Source: Trachythela sp. YZ-2020
Lineage: Eukaryota > Cnidaria > Anthozoa > Malacalcyonacea > Clavulariidae
Reading direction: 5' to 3'
Assembly (NCBI GenBank): GCA_016169945.1
Contig: JADLSH010000190.1
Coordinates: 62,001 to 126,000, forward strand
Length of the DNA stretch: 64,000 nt
Shown here: positions 23,901 through 35,470 of the stretch, piece by piece
Layout: each line of letters starts with the position of its first letter
How positions within the stretch are numbered: the stretch's first letter is position 1
The notes under the pieces: model-generated
The model's input: the letters and a program-made list of their open reading frames with translations, nothing else
What the model was told of the DNA's origin: nothing
Database searches by the model: none
Program-made: the position numbers and the translations under genes

Positions 23901-25619
23901 GTGGGTATACTAGTCAAAGTATTCAAATCTACATCAAACTGCTGTTTAAAACTACCTGAAACAGACTAGCCCATTAACCGGCAGTACCCTACCACTGACG
24001 AGTAAAATTGTCTGGCATTAGACAGAGTAAAATACTAAAGTAGAGCACATTTGGGCACATTGCAAGCTAATGGGTTAACAAGGGACACTGGCTGATAGTT
24101 TTGTTAACCCATTAACTGGCAGTACCCTACCACTGACGAGTAAAATCATCTGGCGTTAGACAGGGTAAAATAGCCCACTAATGGCCAGCTAATGCGTTAA
24201 AGACCCTGAGAGACTGACATTTACCTTTAGTATTTTAGCAGCACCATCTGTCATAGCCAGTGGACAGGAATAAAGTCCTGAGGATGGACTGAACAGATAG
24301 AGCTTGGAAATCTGGTGAAGGCGACTAAATCAGGACGAATTAGAGTTACTGGTTATTCACTGAATTCATCTATCCACTTGCTGCATTTGGTCTGTCTGTA
24401 TGTTTATCTATCTGTTTGTTTGTTTGTTTGTTTGTTTGTATGTTTATCTATCTGTATGTGTTTGTTTGTTTGTCTATCTGTTTGTTTGTCTGTCTGTATG
24501 TTTGTTTGTCAGTATGTTTGTTTGTTTATTTATTTGTCTGTATGTTTGTTTGTTTGTTTGTTTGTCTGTTTGTTTGTATGTTTGTGTCTATAACTACTTA
24601 TTATATCTATATCTGTATATTTGTATGTGTTTATGGTTTATAGTAATAAACAAATATTTATTTTATACCTCCACTCATGTTTATTTTCATATCCAATCGA
24701 GATCAATCCTTCCTCTGCTGAGATTGTCTTCAGACGCTTCCACTCTTGAGACGTTATGATGTCATCTACATGTCTTCCCCATGCGTCATATTGTTGCAAT
24801 TTAGGTTGATTTAATTCTGCATAATACCCAAGTTCATATATTTCATCTGCAACCCTCTGCCCAAATCTTACTAAATCTTGGCTAACATCATTAAAAACCT
24901 GAAAAAGGCAGAAATGTTAGTCTGGAAAAACTAAACTAACTTCATTTACATTTTGGATAACTCTATCAGTTCTAAACTGTTCTTTCTAGAGGTCGAGCAT
25001 CCCAATAAGTCTGGGTGACCCCCCACCACCCCCTGCCTTCCCCAACCCTGATATTCAAAGCCATTTAATACCCACCTCTAAAGGCAAAATTCGTTTCAGA
25101 GATGCCCTGAGAAAAACATCTCCCAAAAACTGATTTTCTAAAGTTGGTGCATCTTGATAAAAGGACCCCGACTTTGAATGCTGAAATTCTGAAGACCCTT
25201 GCTGGCCTTGCAGCCCAGCCTTTGGGCTGTTTAACTGTCGTTTAACGCTAAGAACCCAGCTTATTGTTTCATTTCTTGAAATATATATATTCTTACAACA
25301 ACTACAAAATAATTGTGGCCTTAAATTAGCAAAACTAAGCGCGAACATTAGAAATTTTGGCAAAAAGCTGAGACAGTTTTGTCAATCACCGATGACGAAA
25401 CGGCTTTCCCCGAACTTTTTGCATATAAATTACTGTTTAGTGAAAAAGAGTAAAAACCCCCTAAAAGGAGATTATTTGACAAAATACAATACAAAGTAAA
25501 CTGAACGTTGTTTAAATATACTGTAAAGGGATTTTTTATAAAATATATCAACAAAAACGACATAAAATATACCTCTACGAAGATGCGGCGAAGATAACAC
25601 GGTACTTACCGAAGTTCAT
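20941..25619 (-). CDS. AidB-like acyl-CoA dehydrogenase
   Basis: Exons after the start: 25076 (see below), 24669-24898, 24225-24324, 23720-23840, 23477-23619, 23262-23411, 22988-23082, 22725-22824, 22426-22566, 22249-22341, 21611-21896, 21281-21347, 20941-21058. Two starts are possible. An in-frame ATG at 25348 gives 638 residues with a possible mitochondrial leader. Alternatively, a 10-nt exon (25610-25619, ATG followed directly by GTAAGT) spliced to 25188 gives 589. Family evidence: [27 protein letters not shown] (the AidB-type flavin/substrate region), [28 protein letters not shown] and [16 protein letters not shown], all closer to E. coli AidB than to MCAD. The GGxGY segment has Glu-Asp where MCAD has its catalytic Glu, so activity is likely but substrate unknown. 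Flavoprotein dehydrogenation of an acyl-CoA is inferred from the family. Confidence 0.9.
21130..21260 (+). repeat. Partial tRNA-derived SINE
   Basis: Contains GAGGTTTGCTTCCTGCAATA and GTTGTCTGATTATAATTTC. Lies in an acyl-CoA dehydrogenase intron. Confidence 0.6.
21975..22138. mobile_element. MITE of the GATGGTGGTCAAC family
   Basis: Left GGGCTTCAGTAAGCGTTAC and GCAGGAGATGGTGTTCAAC; right TTGACCACAATCTCCTGC and AAAACCC. Lies in the intron after the exon at 22249-22341. A half copy is at about 22608-22705. Confidence 0.65.
24395..24590 (+). repeat. TGTT/TGTC microsatellite
   Basis: Long run of TTTG/TCTG tetranucleotides in an intron of the acyl-CoA dehydrogenase gene. It opens all three plus-strand frames, giving Cys/Leu/Val-rich spurious ORFs. 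Confidence 0.9.
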
Positions 25620-25641
25620 GTAAACATCATCAAAACACAGT

Positions 25642-27391
25642 ATGAAAAGTTTAGCTGGTCGTTTTGCAATAAATACAATAATCTGGTCATCAATTCGTCT
25701 TATCCCTGTGCTTTTCCAAGTTTCAAAGGCCTCAGAACATTGTTATTCTACTGACCCAACCTGCAAAGATAGTACAAAGGGGAATTTAGTCTCTAAAAGC
25801 GAAAAACAAAGCCAAAAATATCATTCTGGCATGGAGTGGCGATCACACGGAAGAGACAATGACGACCTAATTAGCCAATTAAAAAACTATGGCATCATTA
25901 AGAGCGTGGATGTGGAGAAAGCAATGCGAAATGTAGATCGTGGCAACTATTGTCCACGGACGCCGTATCAAGATTCGCCACAACCAATAGGTTTTGGCGT
26001 TACCATCAGTGCACCTCACATGCATGCCCATGCTTTGGAGATTTTGAAAAATAATATTAAAGAGGGGAGTAAAGTGCTTGATGTTGGCTCTGGTAGGTTA
26101 TAGCTACTGTACATTGTACTGGTACCATTCAGCAATGGTAGCATTGTCCAGAATATAGTACCATTGACTAGTGTATGGTACCACTTGTCCACAGATCAAT
26201 ATGCAAGGGTTGTGTACAGAGCTGGCACAAGAGTCTATACCCCCATAAAAATCTGAACTACCTCCCCCCAAGAAAATTTGCACCACCCCCCTGGTTCGAG
26301 TAATGGTTATGGTATAGTGGATGAGGCATTCAACTTCAGAAATGTTGAAATGCATAAGACTTCTACACATAATGAAAATAATTAATATTGTTTTCTCACT
26401 CTGATAACTTCCAGTTGACCATCATCTGCTGCATGGTAGTGTCCAGTAAGGCCCACCTATATGAAGTGTCCATGCTGGTATATGGGTTAGATTTCAAATA
26501 ATCCTATTTGAAAATTGTTTTACTTTGAAGGAAGTGGATATCTGTGTGCATGTATGGCACAGATGGTTGGAAAATCAGGCAAGGTCATCGGCATTGATCA
26601 TCTCCAAGGCTTGGTTGACTTATCAAGACAAAATATTTTAAAGGAAGACAAATTCTTACTGGATGATGGTCGAGTTAAACTGTTGTTTGGTGACGGATGG
26701 GATGGTTGTCATGATGGTAGGTGCCTGCTTTGATGGTACAATCATTACTGCATGTGCCTTTCATCTCTGTGAATAGAGTTAGATTCCTGTGATATATATA
26801 CAGTTGTCTGATTATCATTTTCGCCTCGAGTCTTCCAATTTTGCTCTTGCAAACACCGCAGGTTTCCTCTAGAAAGAACAGTTTAAAAATGATAGAATTA
26901 TCCAGAATAGACCAATCTTTTTTTAAGCAATGACACATCATTGCTGGACCTCTACAAAGAACAGTTTAGAACTGATAGAGCTATCCAGTACAAATATTCG
27001 GCAGTTGACTGTTGTGTAAAACTACCTGAAAATACAATAAGAACTTCGACGTTTCAAGCGGAGGCCCTTCGTCTGGAAGTTAATAGGGTTACGAAGGCCC
27101 TTTGTCTGGAAGTTAGTTAGAAGTTACTTTGCCTACAAATAAATCATTTATGTTCTTTACATTTCAGAGGCTCCATTTGATGCAATACATGTTGGGGCTG
27201 CAGCAGCATCAGTACCTCAAGCACTGGTTAACCAACTGAAGCCAGGCGGCAGACTGTTCGTACCAGTAGGTGCCGAGCATGGTGAACAATACCTTGAACA
27301 GATTGATAAACAGGAAGATGGTAGCATAACCCGCAAACGTCTTATGGGTGTTCGATATGTCCCACTGGTGAACAAGGAACAAAAGACCTAA
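25642..27391 (+). CDS. PCMT1: Protein-L-isoaspartate O-methyltransferase
   Basis: Repairs age-damaged proteins by SAM-dependent methylation of isoaspartyl residues (family knowledge). Exons 25642-26092, 26531-26716 and 27168-27391 sum to 861 nt (286 residues), GT-AG and in frame. The catalytic domain starts near M64 ([20 protein letters not shown] at 25831), which alone would give 223 residues, near the usual cytosolic length. Motifs: [20 protein letters not shown] (substrate loop), VLDVGSGSGYL (SAM motif I), GKVIGIDH, and [18 protein letters not shown] with [13 protein letters not shown]. The first 63 residues contain a hydrophobic stretch ([16 protein letters not shown]) that could be a signal anchor or mitochondrial leader, so two products by alternative start are possible. 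The ATG lies 22 bp from the proposed first exon of the oppositely oriented acyl-CoA dehydrogenase gene, suggesting a bidirectional promoter. Confidence 0.94.
26310..26455. mobile_element. MITE of the GATGGTGGTCAAC family
   Basis: CATTCAACTTCAGAAATGTT at the left and GTTGACCATCATCTGCTGC at the right. Lies in PCMT1 intron 1. Confidence 0.55.
26735..27110 (+). repeat. SINE copy followed by MITE half
   Basis: 26735-26995 is a tRNA-derived SINE with TTGTCTGATTATCATTTTCG and AGAACTGATAGAGCTATCC. 27000-27110 is half of the GTAAAACTACCTGAAAAT family, whose complete inverted form is at 32041-32226. Lies in PCMT1 intron 2. Confidence 0.65.
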
Positions 27392-27414
27392 TATACTGTC
27401 CATGTATAAGTAAC

Positions 27415-27472
27415 AAATGTCTCATGGGTGTACAGTTTGTACTGCTGGGAACAAAACCTAATATACAGTCTA
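27415..27472 (+). repeat. Decayed duplicate of the PCMT1 coding end
   Basis: Repeats 27335-27400 (end of the coding sequence and stop) about 80 bp downstream in the 3' UTR. Shared words include CATGGGTGT (TATGGGTGT in the original) and CCTAATATAC. It carries gaps, so it is not coding. Confidence 0.7.
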
Positions 27473-27516
27473 TATTTGTAGTAATTTCTATGTATCTATG
27501 TATTTGTTTTGTATTT

Positions 27517-27522
27517 AATAAA
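27517..27522 (+). terminator. Poly(A) signal AATAAA
   Basis: 126 bp after the PCMT1 stop codon, in an AT-rich context; probable 3' end signal for PCMT1. Confidence 0.6.
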
Positions 27523-27776
27523 ACACAATAGTTTTGAAAGCTATAAAAGTTTGTTGAAAGTATATCAGACAGAAGCATCCAAGCAAAGCAAAAGCTAACT
27601 GAATAAGACTGTCTAGTCTTATGTACTTACCTACGAAGATAAATAATAACCATTTCTACTAAATGAAAATACATTACAGAAATTTCTGAGAACTCATAAA
27701 AAAATTACACTTAATTTATTATTAACCAATATATCTTATTTTAGACATTAGTTATGTTGTTTGGAGGTTTTTAAGG

Positions 27777-27953
27777 TCTGATTTATACTGGAGATGAACA
27801 ATCCGTCTGGACGACCTTGGACAAAGAAAAGAAAGTTTCTCTGATCATTTGTTTGTGTAAAAATGCAGCAAACGGATCATTCGACTCATCTTTTGTTTTC
27901 ACTAGAACAGATGATGCATCAGGCAGACCATCCATCTCTAGCATAAATCAGAC
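27777..27953. mobile_element. MITE with GTCTGATTTATA inverted ends
   Basis: Left GTCTGATTTATACTGGAGAT, right ATCTCTAGCATAAATCAGAC. Inner motifs AATGCAGCAAACGGATCAT and GACCATCCATC recur in two decayed relatives at about 34725-34895 and 34975-35095. Confidence 0.75.
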
Positions 27954-28150
27954 CAATACAGAAAACACTAGCTAGGTTTGACCTATATACCATTATCTCA
28001 CTTGAAAAGCTATTTAACCTTTCACTAAGCATTGTTATTAATGTCAGTCTTATTTATGACAATGAGGCTCACTGGCCAAGTACGTCATGATATAATTATA
28101 AAGGGTGAATTATTTTGGTTGAATTATACAAAATCTATCTATCTATTTTC

Positions 28151-31100
28151 TCAAACCTTTAGTACATTTTGTCTACCTTCCATATTATCAGAAAATGAAT
28201 CACTTGATTTGCCCTGTTGTACACTGACGTCATCGTCTCTGACGTCACGATTTATTATGTCATCATTTGTAACGTCATTGGTTACGTCATCATTTGTAAT
28301 GTCATTGGTGACATCATCATTTGTGGCGTCATTATTCATGACGTCACCATTTAATACGTCATTACTGACATCATTGTCGGTGACACTGTCATCGTCGTAA
28401 TCATGTCCATGATTGAGTAAAGTTCTGTTTTCATCAGAATGACCAGTGACGGTCGCTTTAACCAGGGCTCTGTCTTTGATCAGATAAAATGAGGAAATAA
28501 GAAAACAACCTCCTGACAAGGCAGTTACAAAAGGCATCATGAAGAACGAATAGAGTAGTCCTCGATGGTTGGCTTTGAACGAATCGCTAGAGCCTTTGAT
28601 TTGGTCAGTCACCTAGAATGTTGAAAGGTGTTGGCTGAGTGAGTAAAGGTACGTTCACACACAGCGATTTGTCGGGCCGATTTTAGGTTTTGCTGAATGT
28701 TAATGACGAATATTTTCAGTTGATGATGTCACCAGATGACGTTTGCCACGTATTTTTCAAATATCATTAACGTGCATCTGAAATCGGCCAGACAAATCGT
28801 GTGTGAACGTACCTTAAGCGAGTAAGTGGGGGTGTGCTAATCATCCTTACTTGCAGCTGAGAGCTGAGCTGAATTACGAAGGACGCAGCTCGACTTGATC
28901 GAGTCGAAGGCTTATTAAAGGCGCCTCTGGCTGCCACCGTATGACTCACGTCTGATCAGGCAGCACAGCTACGACGGAAGGGTTAGTTTGGAGCTTATCC
29001 AAACCCACCCTGTCAATATTCCCTGTGGGAGGAAACCGGAGTACCCGGAGAAAACCCACGACATTCGGTAGAGCGTTGACCGACTCTTTTCACATAAGTG
29101 TCATGAGTCCGCAGCGAGAATCGACTGCGCCACCGAAGCCCCATTCTACTCTAATCAAGCGACTCTGTACATGGTAATACTGGAGTCAAACTGGAAGCAT
29201 TCTTCTGATATATCTTCTCGCACATATTGCAGGAATCAAACCCACAGAGATGAAAGGCATATACACCAACCATTGCGCCACCAACAATCCAAAAGAAGTG
29301 AATCCTTAAAATTTGATATTGGACAAATATTTTTGCCTAGTTTTTCACGGCTTTGTTCCGGATACGCTACTGATTATGTCGTTAGAAATTTTGTGAAAAT
29401 ATTCTACTCACCATGCCCACAACATATGGGCTGCCTGCATCTCCTAACAGATGTGATAATAAGATCTGCAAGGCTGATGCTGTGGCACGGTGTTGTGGTG
29501 GTATTACTGCAAGTAACATGTCTGCCACCGGACACCAGACCATGAATAGCAGAGTCTCACCAAAAAACAGAACTACCTGAGAAGAAATAAAACAACATTC
29601 TTATTTCCACTGATAAAAACCCAGACTTACAGATGATAGTCACCTGGCAGTTATCAAAGAAAGAACACAGCTATATTTATGTCATTATATGTATAGCAGT
29701 ATTGTATTTGGAATAAAAAAAATACAATTAAGAGATGTAGTTTAATTTTCTTGCTCTTATAAGCATCGACATTTCTGAAGTGGAGTACCATCTGTTGCGC
29801 TGTAACGCTACAGAAACCCACCAATTATTACACTAATTTGAAGAACGATTTGAAAGTACTTACATATGAGAGAATAATATATTTTGAAGCCCACAACAAG
29901 GTCAAGAACAGGAATGGTATACTAGACAGAAGACCAAACGCACAGACCAGGGCATCAGAATTACCATAACGTGATCTATATCTACGTGATAGCTCTGCTC
30001 CTATGGCGACGCCAATGAATCCTGCAGCACATGTAATACCTCCAAATACCAGACTGATGTTACTACAGTAAAATTCAGAAATCCTTATAGTATAAGTGGG
30101 TAAATACGGTTGAGAAACTTTCATTAAATTGTAGTTCAATTTTCTTGCTACTATAAAGTTGACAATCAATGCCTGCCTCTGTATTAACGTTCACTGAAAC
30201 CAGGGTGTTAGCCAGAAGAAAAAAATATTCAGCAATTTAATGAAATTGGGAAATTCAGTTAAGAGATATGTTTAACTCGGGTCTGAATGTCGCGTCTCTT
30301 AAACGGCATTCTCCGTGCAGAATTTTAAACCGTCCAAATATATAAAATCTAGCCATAATGATACTGTACGTGTGATATACAGCTCTCAGTCAAAGTCATT
30401 TTGAAAAGTAAAACTTATCATAAAACACAAATTTGCCTAAGAATACACTGATCTGATTCCCAATACTTTTTGAGCGGAGTTTTCAGTTTTGAAGTCGAGC
30501 AATCTTATATTTTAAGCTAGTTAACGTAACTGGGAAAATGGCGTAAAACGCACAATTTTTCACTGTAATAGCTAACACCCTGTGGTTGTCTGATGCATCA
30601 GAAAATTATGTATTGTAGAGTGCTTGCCTGACGCCGTCAGACGAATTAGCATATTTTAATAACCAGGAGTTATCGACCAATATAGGTAGTGTCCTATGAA
30701 ATACATGCAATATAGGCAGGGCCTTATGAAATACATGCCATATAGGTAGTGTCCACATGCATAGGTAGTGTCCCATGAAATACAAGCAATGTAGGTAGTG
30801 TCCTACGAAATACATGCAATGTAGTGTCCTATGAAATACATGCAATATAGGTAGTGTCCTACGAAATACACGCGATATATGTACGTTTAACTGTATTGCA
30901 GAGTGGTTGTCTGATGCATCAGACAAACTAGCATATTTTAATTACCTGGAGTTCTCGACTTCCGTTTTAGTGTATTGTAAAGTGTGTCTGATGCATCAGA
31001 CAAATTAGCATATTTTAATTACCAGGGCAGGAGTTCCGCTTTACTGTATTGTAGAGTGGTTCAGGATATTAGCCAGAAGAAAAAAATATTCGGCAATTTA

Positions 31101-34100
31101 ATGAAATTGGGAAATTCAGTTAGGAGACATGTTTAACTCGGGTCTGAATGTCGCGTCTCTTAAACGGCATTCTCCGTGCGTTTGCGAATAGCGCTTTTTA
31201 AGCAGAATTAAACCGTCCAAATATATAAAATCTAGCCATAATGATACTGTACGTGTGATATACAGCTCTCAGTCAAAGTCATTTTGAAAAGTAAAACTTA
31301 TCATTAAATACAAATTTGCCTAAGAATACACTGATCTGATTCCCAATTCTTTTTGAGCGGAGTTTTGAAGTTGAGAAATCTTATATTTTAATTTTTTCAT
31401 AATCTCAATTGGGAAATAGTTAGCTCAACGTAACTGGGAAAACGGCGTCTAGCACCGAATTTTTCACTGTAGCTAACACCCTGGAAACACACCACCTGTT
31501 TGTTTCCAACATGCAGCAGTGTAGGAATCATACTTGTGGTGTCCAAATGAAGACGAATGGCGCCTTGTTATTCAACACTTGTATTTCAAATCTCCGTTAT
31601 AATCACATTGTGTATGATATATTATGAGGTGTTAGTAGATGGATTAGACTCGGAAATTTATATGCATTTTTTAGACCTAGCCAGGAGTAGTTGCGAAAAA
31701 GGCCCTCTGGCAGGAAAGATTTGAGATACTGAGGTTGCATTTTTTCTGTTTGAGTATTCCATCTACTGACACCTTCTACTATTAATCCTATCGAACGATA
31801 TGCCAAGAAAAATCTTGATATGATATATTATGTATTTTATCAAAGATTCAAGATCTCTTACTTGTCATTTTCTGTAATTTTCTCATCATAATAAACAGAT
31901 TGTGAATAAGCAACAAATTCTGGCGCCCACCATGCCAACGCTCCAGTCACAAAACACATCAATGTGAAACCAACTGTACTCCAAATATATGTTTTGCTAC
32001 AGAAAGATAAAATCACAATGTTGAACGTTAACTAAACTAAGATTCGGCGGTTGATTGTTGTGTAAAACTACATGAAAAATGCAATAAGAACTTCGACATT
32101 TCAAGCAAAGACCCTCGTCTGGAAGTTAGTAGGACGACGTTTCCAGACGAAGGGCCTTCGCTCGAAACGTCAAAGTTATTATTGTATTTTTCAGGTAGTT
32201 TTTACACAACAGTCAACCGCAGAATCTTTGCTACACTCTAGCCACACTGGCACCTCACGTTCGAGATATTTAACTAAACTAACTATATTTACACAGGATA
32301 AATCTATCTTCTTAAACTGTTCTCCCTGGAGGTCCAGTAAGGTCCATCACAAATTTTGTTCAATGTTACTAGAAGATCAGAGTATCCTGTGAAAACCACT
32401 CTATGTAGAATCACTTAACAAGGTAAGCATTAATTACCATTCCTTAAAATTAACCAGTACAATGTTAATAAGTTACCCACGGAACCCACCATCGTAAAAT
32501 ATGTTTGACATCGTTAAACCATGAATGACGAACGATAACATCCTCGTCAGCAACAACATCATTTCCACCCTGACTCCTTTCAATCTGCCCTCGAACAGGC
32601 TCAACAACCAATACAATGCACACAATAATGAGGACTACACCCAAGATTGGTGTGACCTGAAACAGAGCAAATGGCATAACCCGCAAATAGCAATTATAGC
32701 TAATCAAGGCGGGTGTAGTGTAGATTTTACATAATTTTCATTTCAAATATAAGAATTTCAGAAATATTGGAGTTGACATGTTTACATGCGGACTAATATG
32801 GAATATTATTAGAAGATTAGGAAATTGAGGAAATGTATGAACGCTCAAGTTATTTGGAATATGCAGATGATGAATGGCGTGCTCAAGGTGATTTGAAGGG
32901 TATTTTTTTTCAAGGTGATTTGAAGGGTATTAAAAGTTGTCTGACTGTCTGACTAGTCAACCATTGACTGATTGACCAACTGACACTTACTCTTAGTCCC
33001 CACTGCCAGTCACCACCAAACGCTGATGAGACTTTTGAACCAACAACATAACCAAGACCACTAGATTGAAAAGGTTTGAACATAGTAAGTGGAACATTGT
33101 ACTGGAGGAAGTTATCCAAAAAAATCTGCAAGGTGTGTAACTGTTTTGTAAATATTTCTCACCTGCCAACAGGAATGGCAAAATAAAACAATGCCAACAT
33201 TTGTGTTCTTTTATCACCAACAAAAAGATCACCGATCACAGTTGAGGCGACGGTTGAGTAACTGGCTTCACCGATACCCACAAATCCTCGGCAAGCAAAG
33301 AAAAGCCAATATTGCTACAGTAAAATAGTTTTGCAACATTAACTAGTCGAACGGAAGAGTTCAATACGGACACAGCAAAGTGTCCCATTTATAGAGGTTA
33401 TAGTGGAAATGTATGAGAATTATGATGTTTGGATGATTGTAGGTCTCTGAATTAGCAACAAATCAGGTTGGCAATGTTTTGCTATCCTCATGTCATGATA
33501 ATGGGTTGGCAAATGAGTCAGCATTTGCTGATTGCCAACCTGAATTCAGAGGCCTGTAACTGAAACTGCCTGTATTAGATAGGTACATGTATCCAAGAGG
33601 TGTCAGCAAGGACAGGTTCAACAAATGTGACTGTAGTTATGTTATAGTTACTGCAGGTCTTTTGGATCAATCTTCCTGAAAACAATACTTTTTCTAAAGT
33701 CCTTCAACTTCAGGAGTGAAGAGCAAGCGCCTTTCATGTCTGAGTCTTGAGTTCGATTCTCGTTGAGGACTTTACTCATCACACTCATGTGAAAAGAATA
33801 AGTCAACGCTCAGTCGAAAGTCGTGGGTTTTCTCCGGGCCTCCGGTTTCCTCCCACAGAGAGAGTTGACTGGGTGGGTTAGGATAGACAGATTAGGAAAG
33901 TAATATCACAATTGTAAAAAAAAATAATGTAAGTTAAGTACTTAATATAGGTAAGCTAGATACTTGATGTAATCAGTCACTGAAAAGCCCCAATGGGAAG
34001 TGAGCTGAATAATGTATGCATGCATGTACACTACCCACACTGGCACCGCCACAAATTCGAGATATAGTTTAGTCATTGTTAGCCTGGACCTTGCACCATT

Positions 34101-35470
34101 GTGTATATCTTGTGTACTTTCTATTATAGAAATCATCTTTCAAACTTCCATTTCTACTCCCTACAATCCTATTACGTTAAAAATAAGACACAATAATACC
34201 CTTTACATACATCTTGATTAACGAGCGTGCTAACAAACGTCATACATGACCAAACAGTCAAACCAAAAATCATAATGAACTTTCGACTGTATCTATCACC
34301 AAGATAGCCAAATATTGGAGCTAAGATCATATAGCTAACAATAAACACGGTCTGTAGTAAGCCAGCCAAACTATGATCTATATCAAAATACACTTGGATC
34401 TTTTGTAAAACACCTAGAAACAAAAATTACATTTGTTAAAATGATGATCTGAGCTAATGGATCAAAAGTTTTAGTCAATAAACATACATGGTGTTATTTT
34501 CCACAAAACAATTATTTTTTACCACAAGAAATATTGCTATTAGGAAACCACCCCTTCACTAAGATAAACATGAACAGCTGGATAGAACAGTTTCTATTAC
34601 TTGTTTTGATAAAAATATATACATATAATGTGCATTTCATGCATTTAAATTAATAATTAGAGATTAAAATCAACTTATCTGAGTATTTAGGTCAGGAAGC
34701 CTATTGTCAAATTATAGACAGTTTTTTTTTTGGCTTTCATTGTAGAGACAGACAATCTGCCTGGACAAATTTCAGCAAAGACAGTTTCTCTAAATAATTT
34801 GTCATTTATAAATGCAGCAAATTGACAGGTCATCCATCAAGAAAAATTTGAATACGTAGTTAGTCTTGACAGATGCCCGGCCATCTATGTCTATACACAC
34901 AGCATTAGACAAACTATTGGGAAAATAGCTGTCATTATTTGTTCCAAGAACCATTGCTTGTATAGATCACATAGCTAGTTCATCTGGATAATTTGTCTTG
35001 TGTTTTACACAAAACTAATGATCCGTCCGGCAAATGACATATTTCGACAGATCATCCATCTTCGGTTTAAATCGAGCCATTGATATCATGTTTTATAACA
35101 ACTAATGATGTCAACTGTCTATTTCAGTATATTTTTAATCTGTCACACTTGAGGAAGCTAGTAAAGTTCTAAATAAAAACTCAAAATAATTTGGGCATAT
35201 TGTGCAAACATTTACATGTTATCTACTACAATAATGAACTAAAATGAAAACGTATTTTATACCCTACTTTCGATACGAATACAATAACAATATTTGATTG
35301 CAAAACAAGCATGTGATTTCAACTATTAATTAATATTTTATATTGCAAACATCAAATAGTATATAAACATACAGACCTGCCACTGTAAATCGATCCATAT
35401 AGTTGAGTAAATTGATTAAAAATAAAATAAAAACAGTAATATAAGCACGACGTTTCGACACACGAGGCAT
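28151..35470 (-). CDS. SPNS1: Spinster-family (SPNS) MFS transporter
   Basis: SPNS1 exports lysophospholipids from lysosomes and paralogues export sphingosine-1-phosphate (family knowledge). Exons 35377-35470, 34211-34413, 33163-33314, 32991-33060, 32490-32656, 31862-31996, 29864-30062, 29412-29576 and 28151-28612 sum to 1647 nt (548 residues), all in frame. Motifs: [15 protein letters not shown] in TM1, MFS motif [11 protein letters not shown] (67-76), [37 protein letters not shown], and [14 protein letters not shown] in the C-terminal half. Twelve helices are expected. The donor at 32490 was chosen because it keeps frame and alignment; a second GT lies nearby. The last exon ends in a tail of about 100 residues rich in Asp, Asn, Val and Thr with repeats such as TNDDVTND, which is unusual for the family. 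SPNS1 versus another SPNS member is not certain. Confidence 0.92.
28215..28385 (-). repeat. Coding 15-bp-like repeat rich in TGACGTCA words
   Basis: Encodes the acidic tail of the SPNS protein. On the plus strand, GACGTCA or ACGTCATT/ATGTCATT words recur about every 15 bp. Several exactly match the palindromic CRE core TGACGTCA. Confidence 0.8.
28647..28814. mobile_element. MITE, PIF/Harbinger-like, TAA TSD
   Basis: Inverted ends AGGTACGTTCACACACAGCG and TGTGTGAACGTACCT flanked on both sides by TAA. Subterminal CGATTTGTCGGGCCGATTT pairs with AAATCGGCCAGACAAATCG. Lies in the last SPNS intron. Confidence 0.85.
29018..29290 (-). repeat. Two SINE copies on the minus strand
   Basis: 29018-29145 has GGGAGGAAACCGGAGTACCC and ends GACTGCGCCACCGAAGCCC (family of 15588). 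29165-29290 has AGGAATCAAACCCACAGAG (family of 10483). Confidence 0.7.
29620..29820. mobile_element. MITE of the GATGGTGGTCAAC family, divergent
   Basis: AAAACCCAGACTTACAGATG at the left and CTGTAACGCTACAGAAACCC at the right, with ATTTCTGAAGTGG inside. Lies in an SPNS intron. Confidence 0.5.
30205..31490. repeat. About 380-bp direct duplication around a 30-bp minisatellite
   Basis: 30205-30590 and 31065-31490 share TTTAACTCGGGTCTGAATGT, AAATCTAGCCATAATGATAC and ACAGCTCTCAGTCAAAGTCA. Between them, 30695-30880 holds copies of ATAGGTAGTGTCCTATGAAA, and three blocks near 30610, 30905 and 30985 carry the palindrome TCTGATGCATCAGA. All lie in one SPNS intron. Confidence 0.85.
32041..32226. mobile_element. 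MITE, long inverted repeat
   Basis: Left GATTCGGCGGTTGATTGTTG, right CAACAGTCAACCGCAGAATC. Central arms CCTCGTCTGG and CCAGACGAAGGG also pair. Lies in an SPNS intron; a half copy is at 27000-27110. Confidence 0.75.
33715..33965 (+). repeat. 5'-truncated tRNA-derived SINE
   Basis: AGAGCAAGCGCCTTTCATGT, GAGTTCGATTCTCGTTGAGG, TTTTCTCCGGGCCTCCGG and TTTCCTCCCACAG match the copy at 15588. The A box is lost. Confidence 0.75.
34725..35095. mobile_element. Two decayed MITEs related to 27777
   Basis: Shared words GACAATCTGCCTGGACAA, AATGCAGCAAATTGACAGG and AGATCATCCATCTTCGG. In the large first intron of the SPNS gene. Confidence 0.5.

Noticed and set aside
24315..24759. Cys/Leu/Val-rich ORFs of 75-119 codons
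   Set aside because: Produced by the TTTG/TCTG microsatellite in an intron of the acyl-CoA dehydrogenase gene.
28032..28400. Plus-strand ORF of 122 codons
   Set aside because: Antisense shadow of the repetitive SPNS tail.
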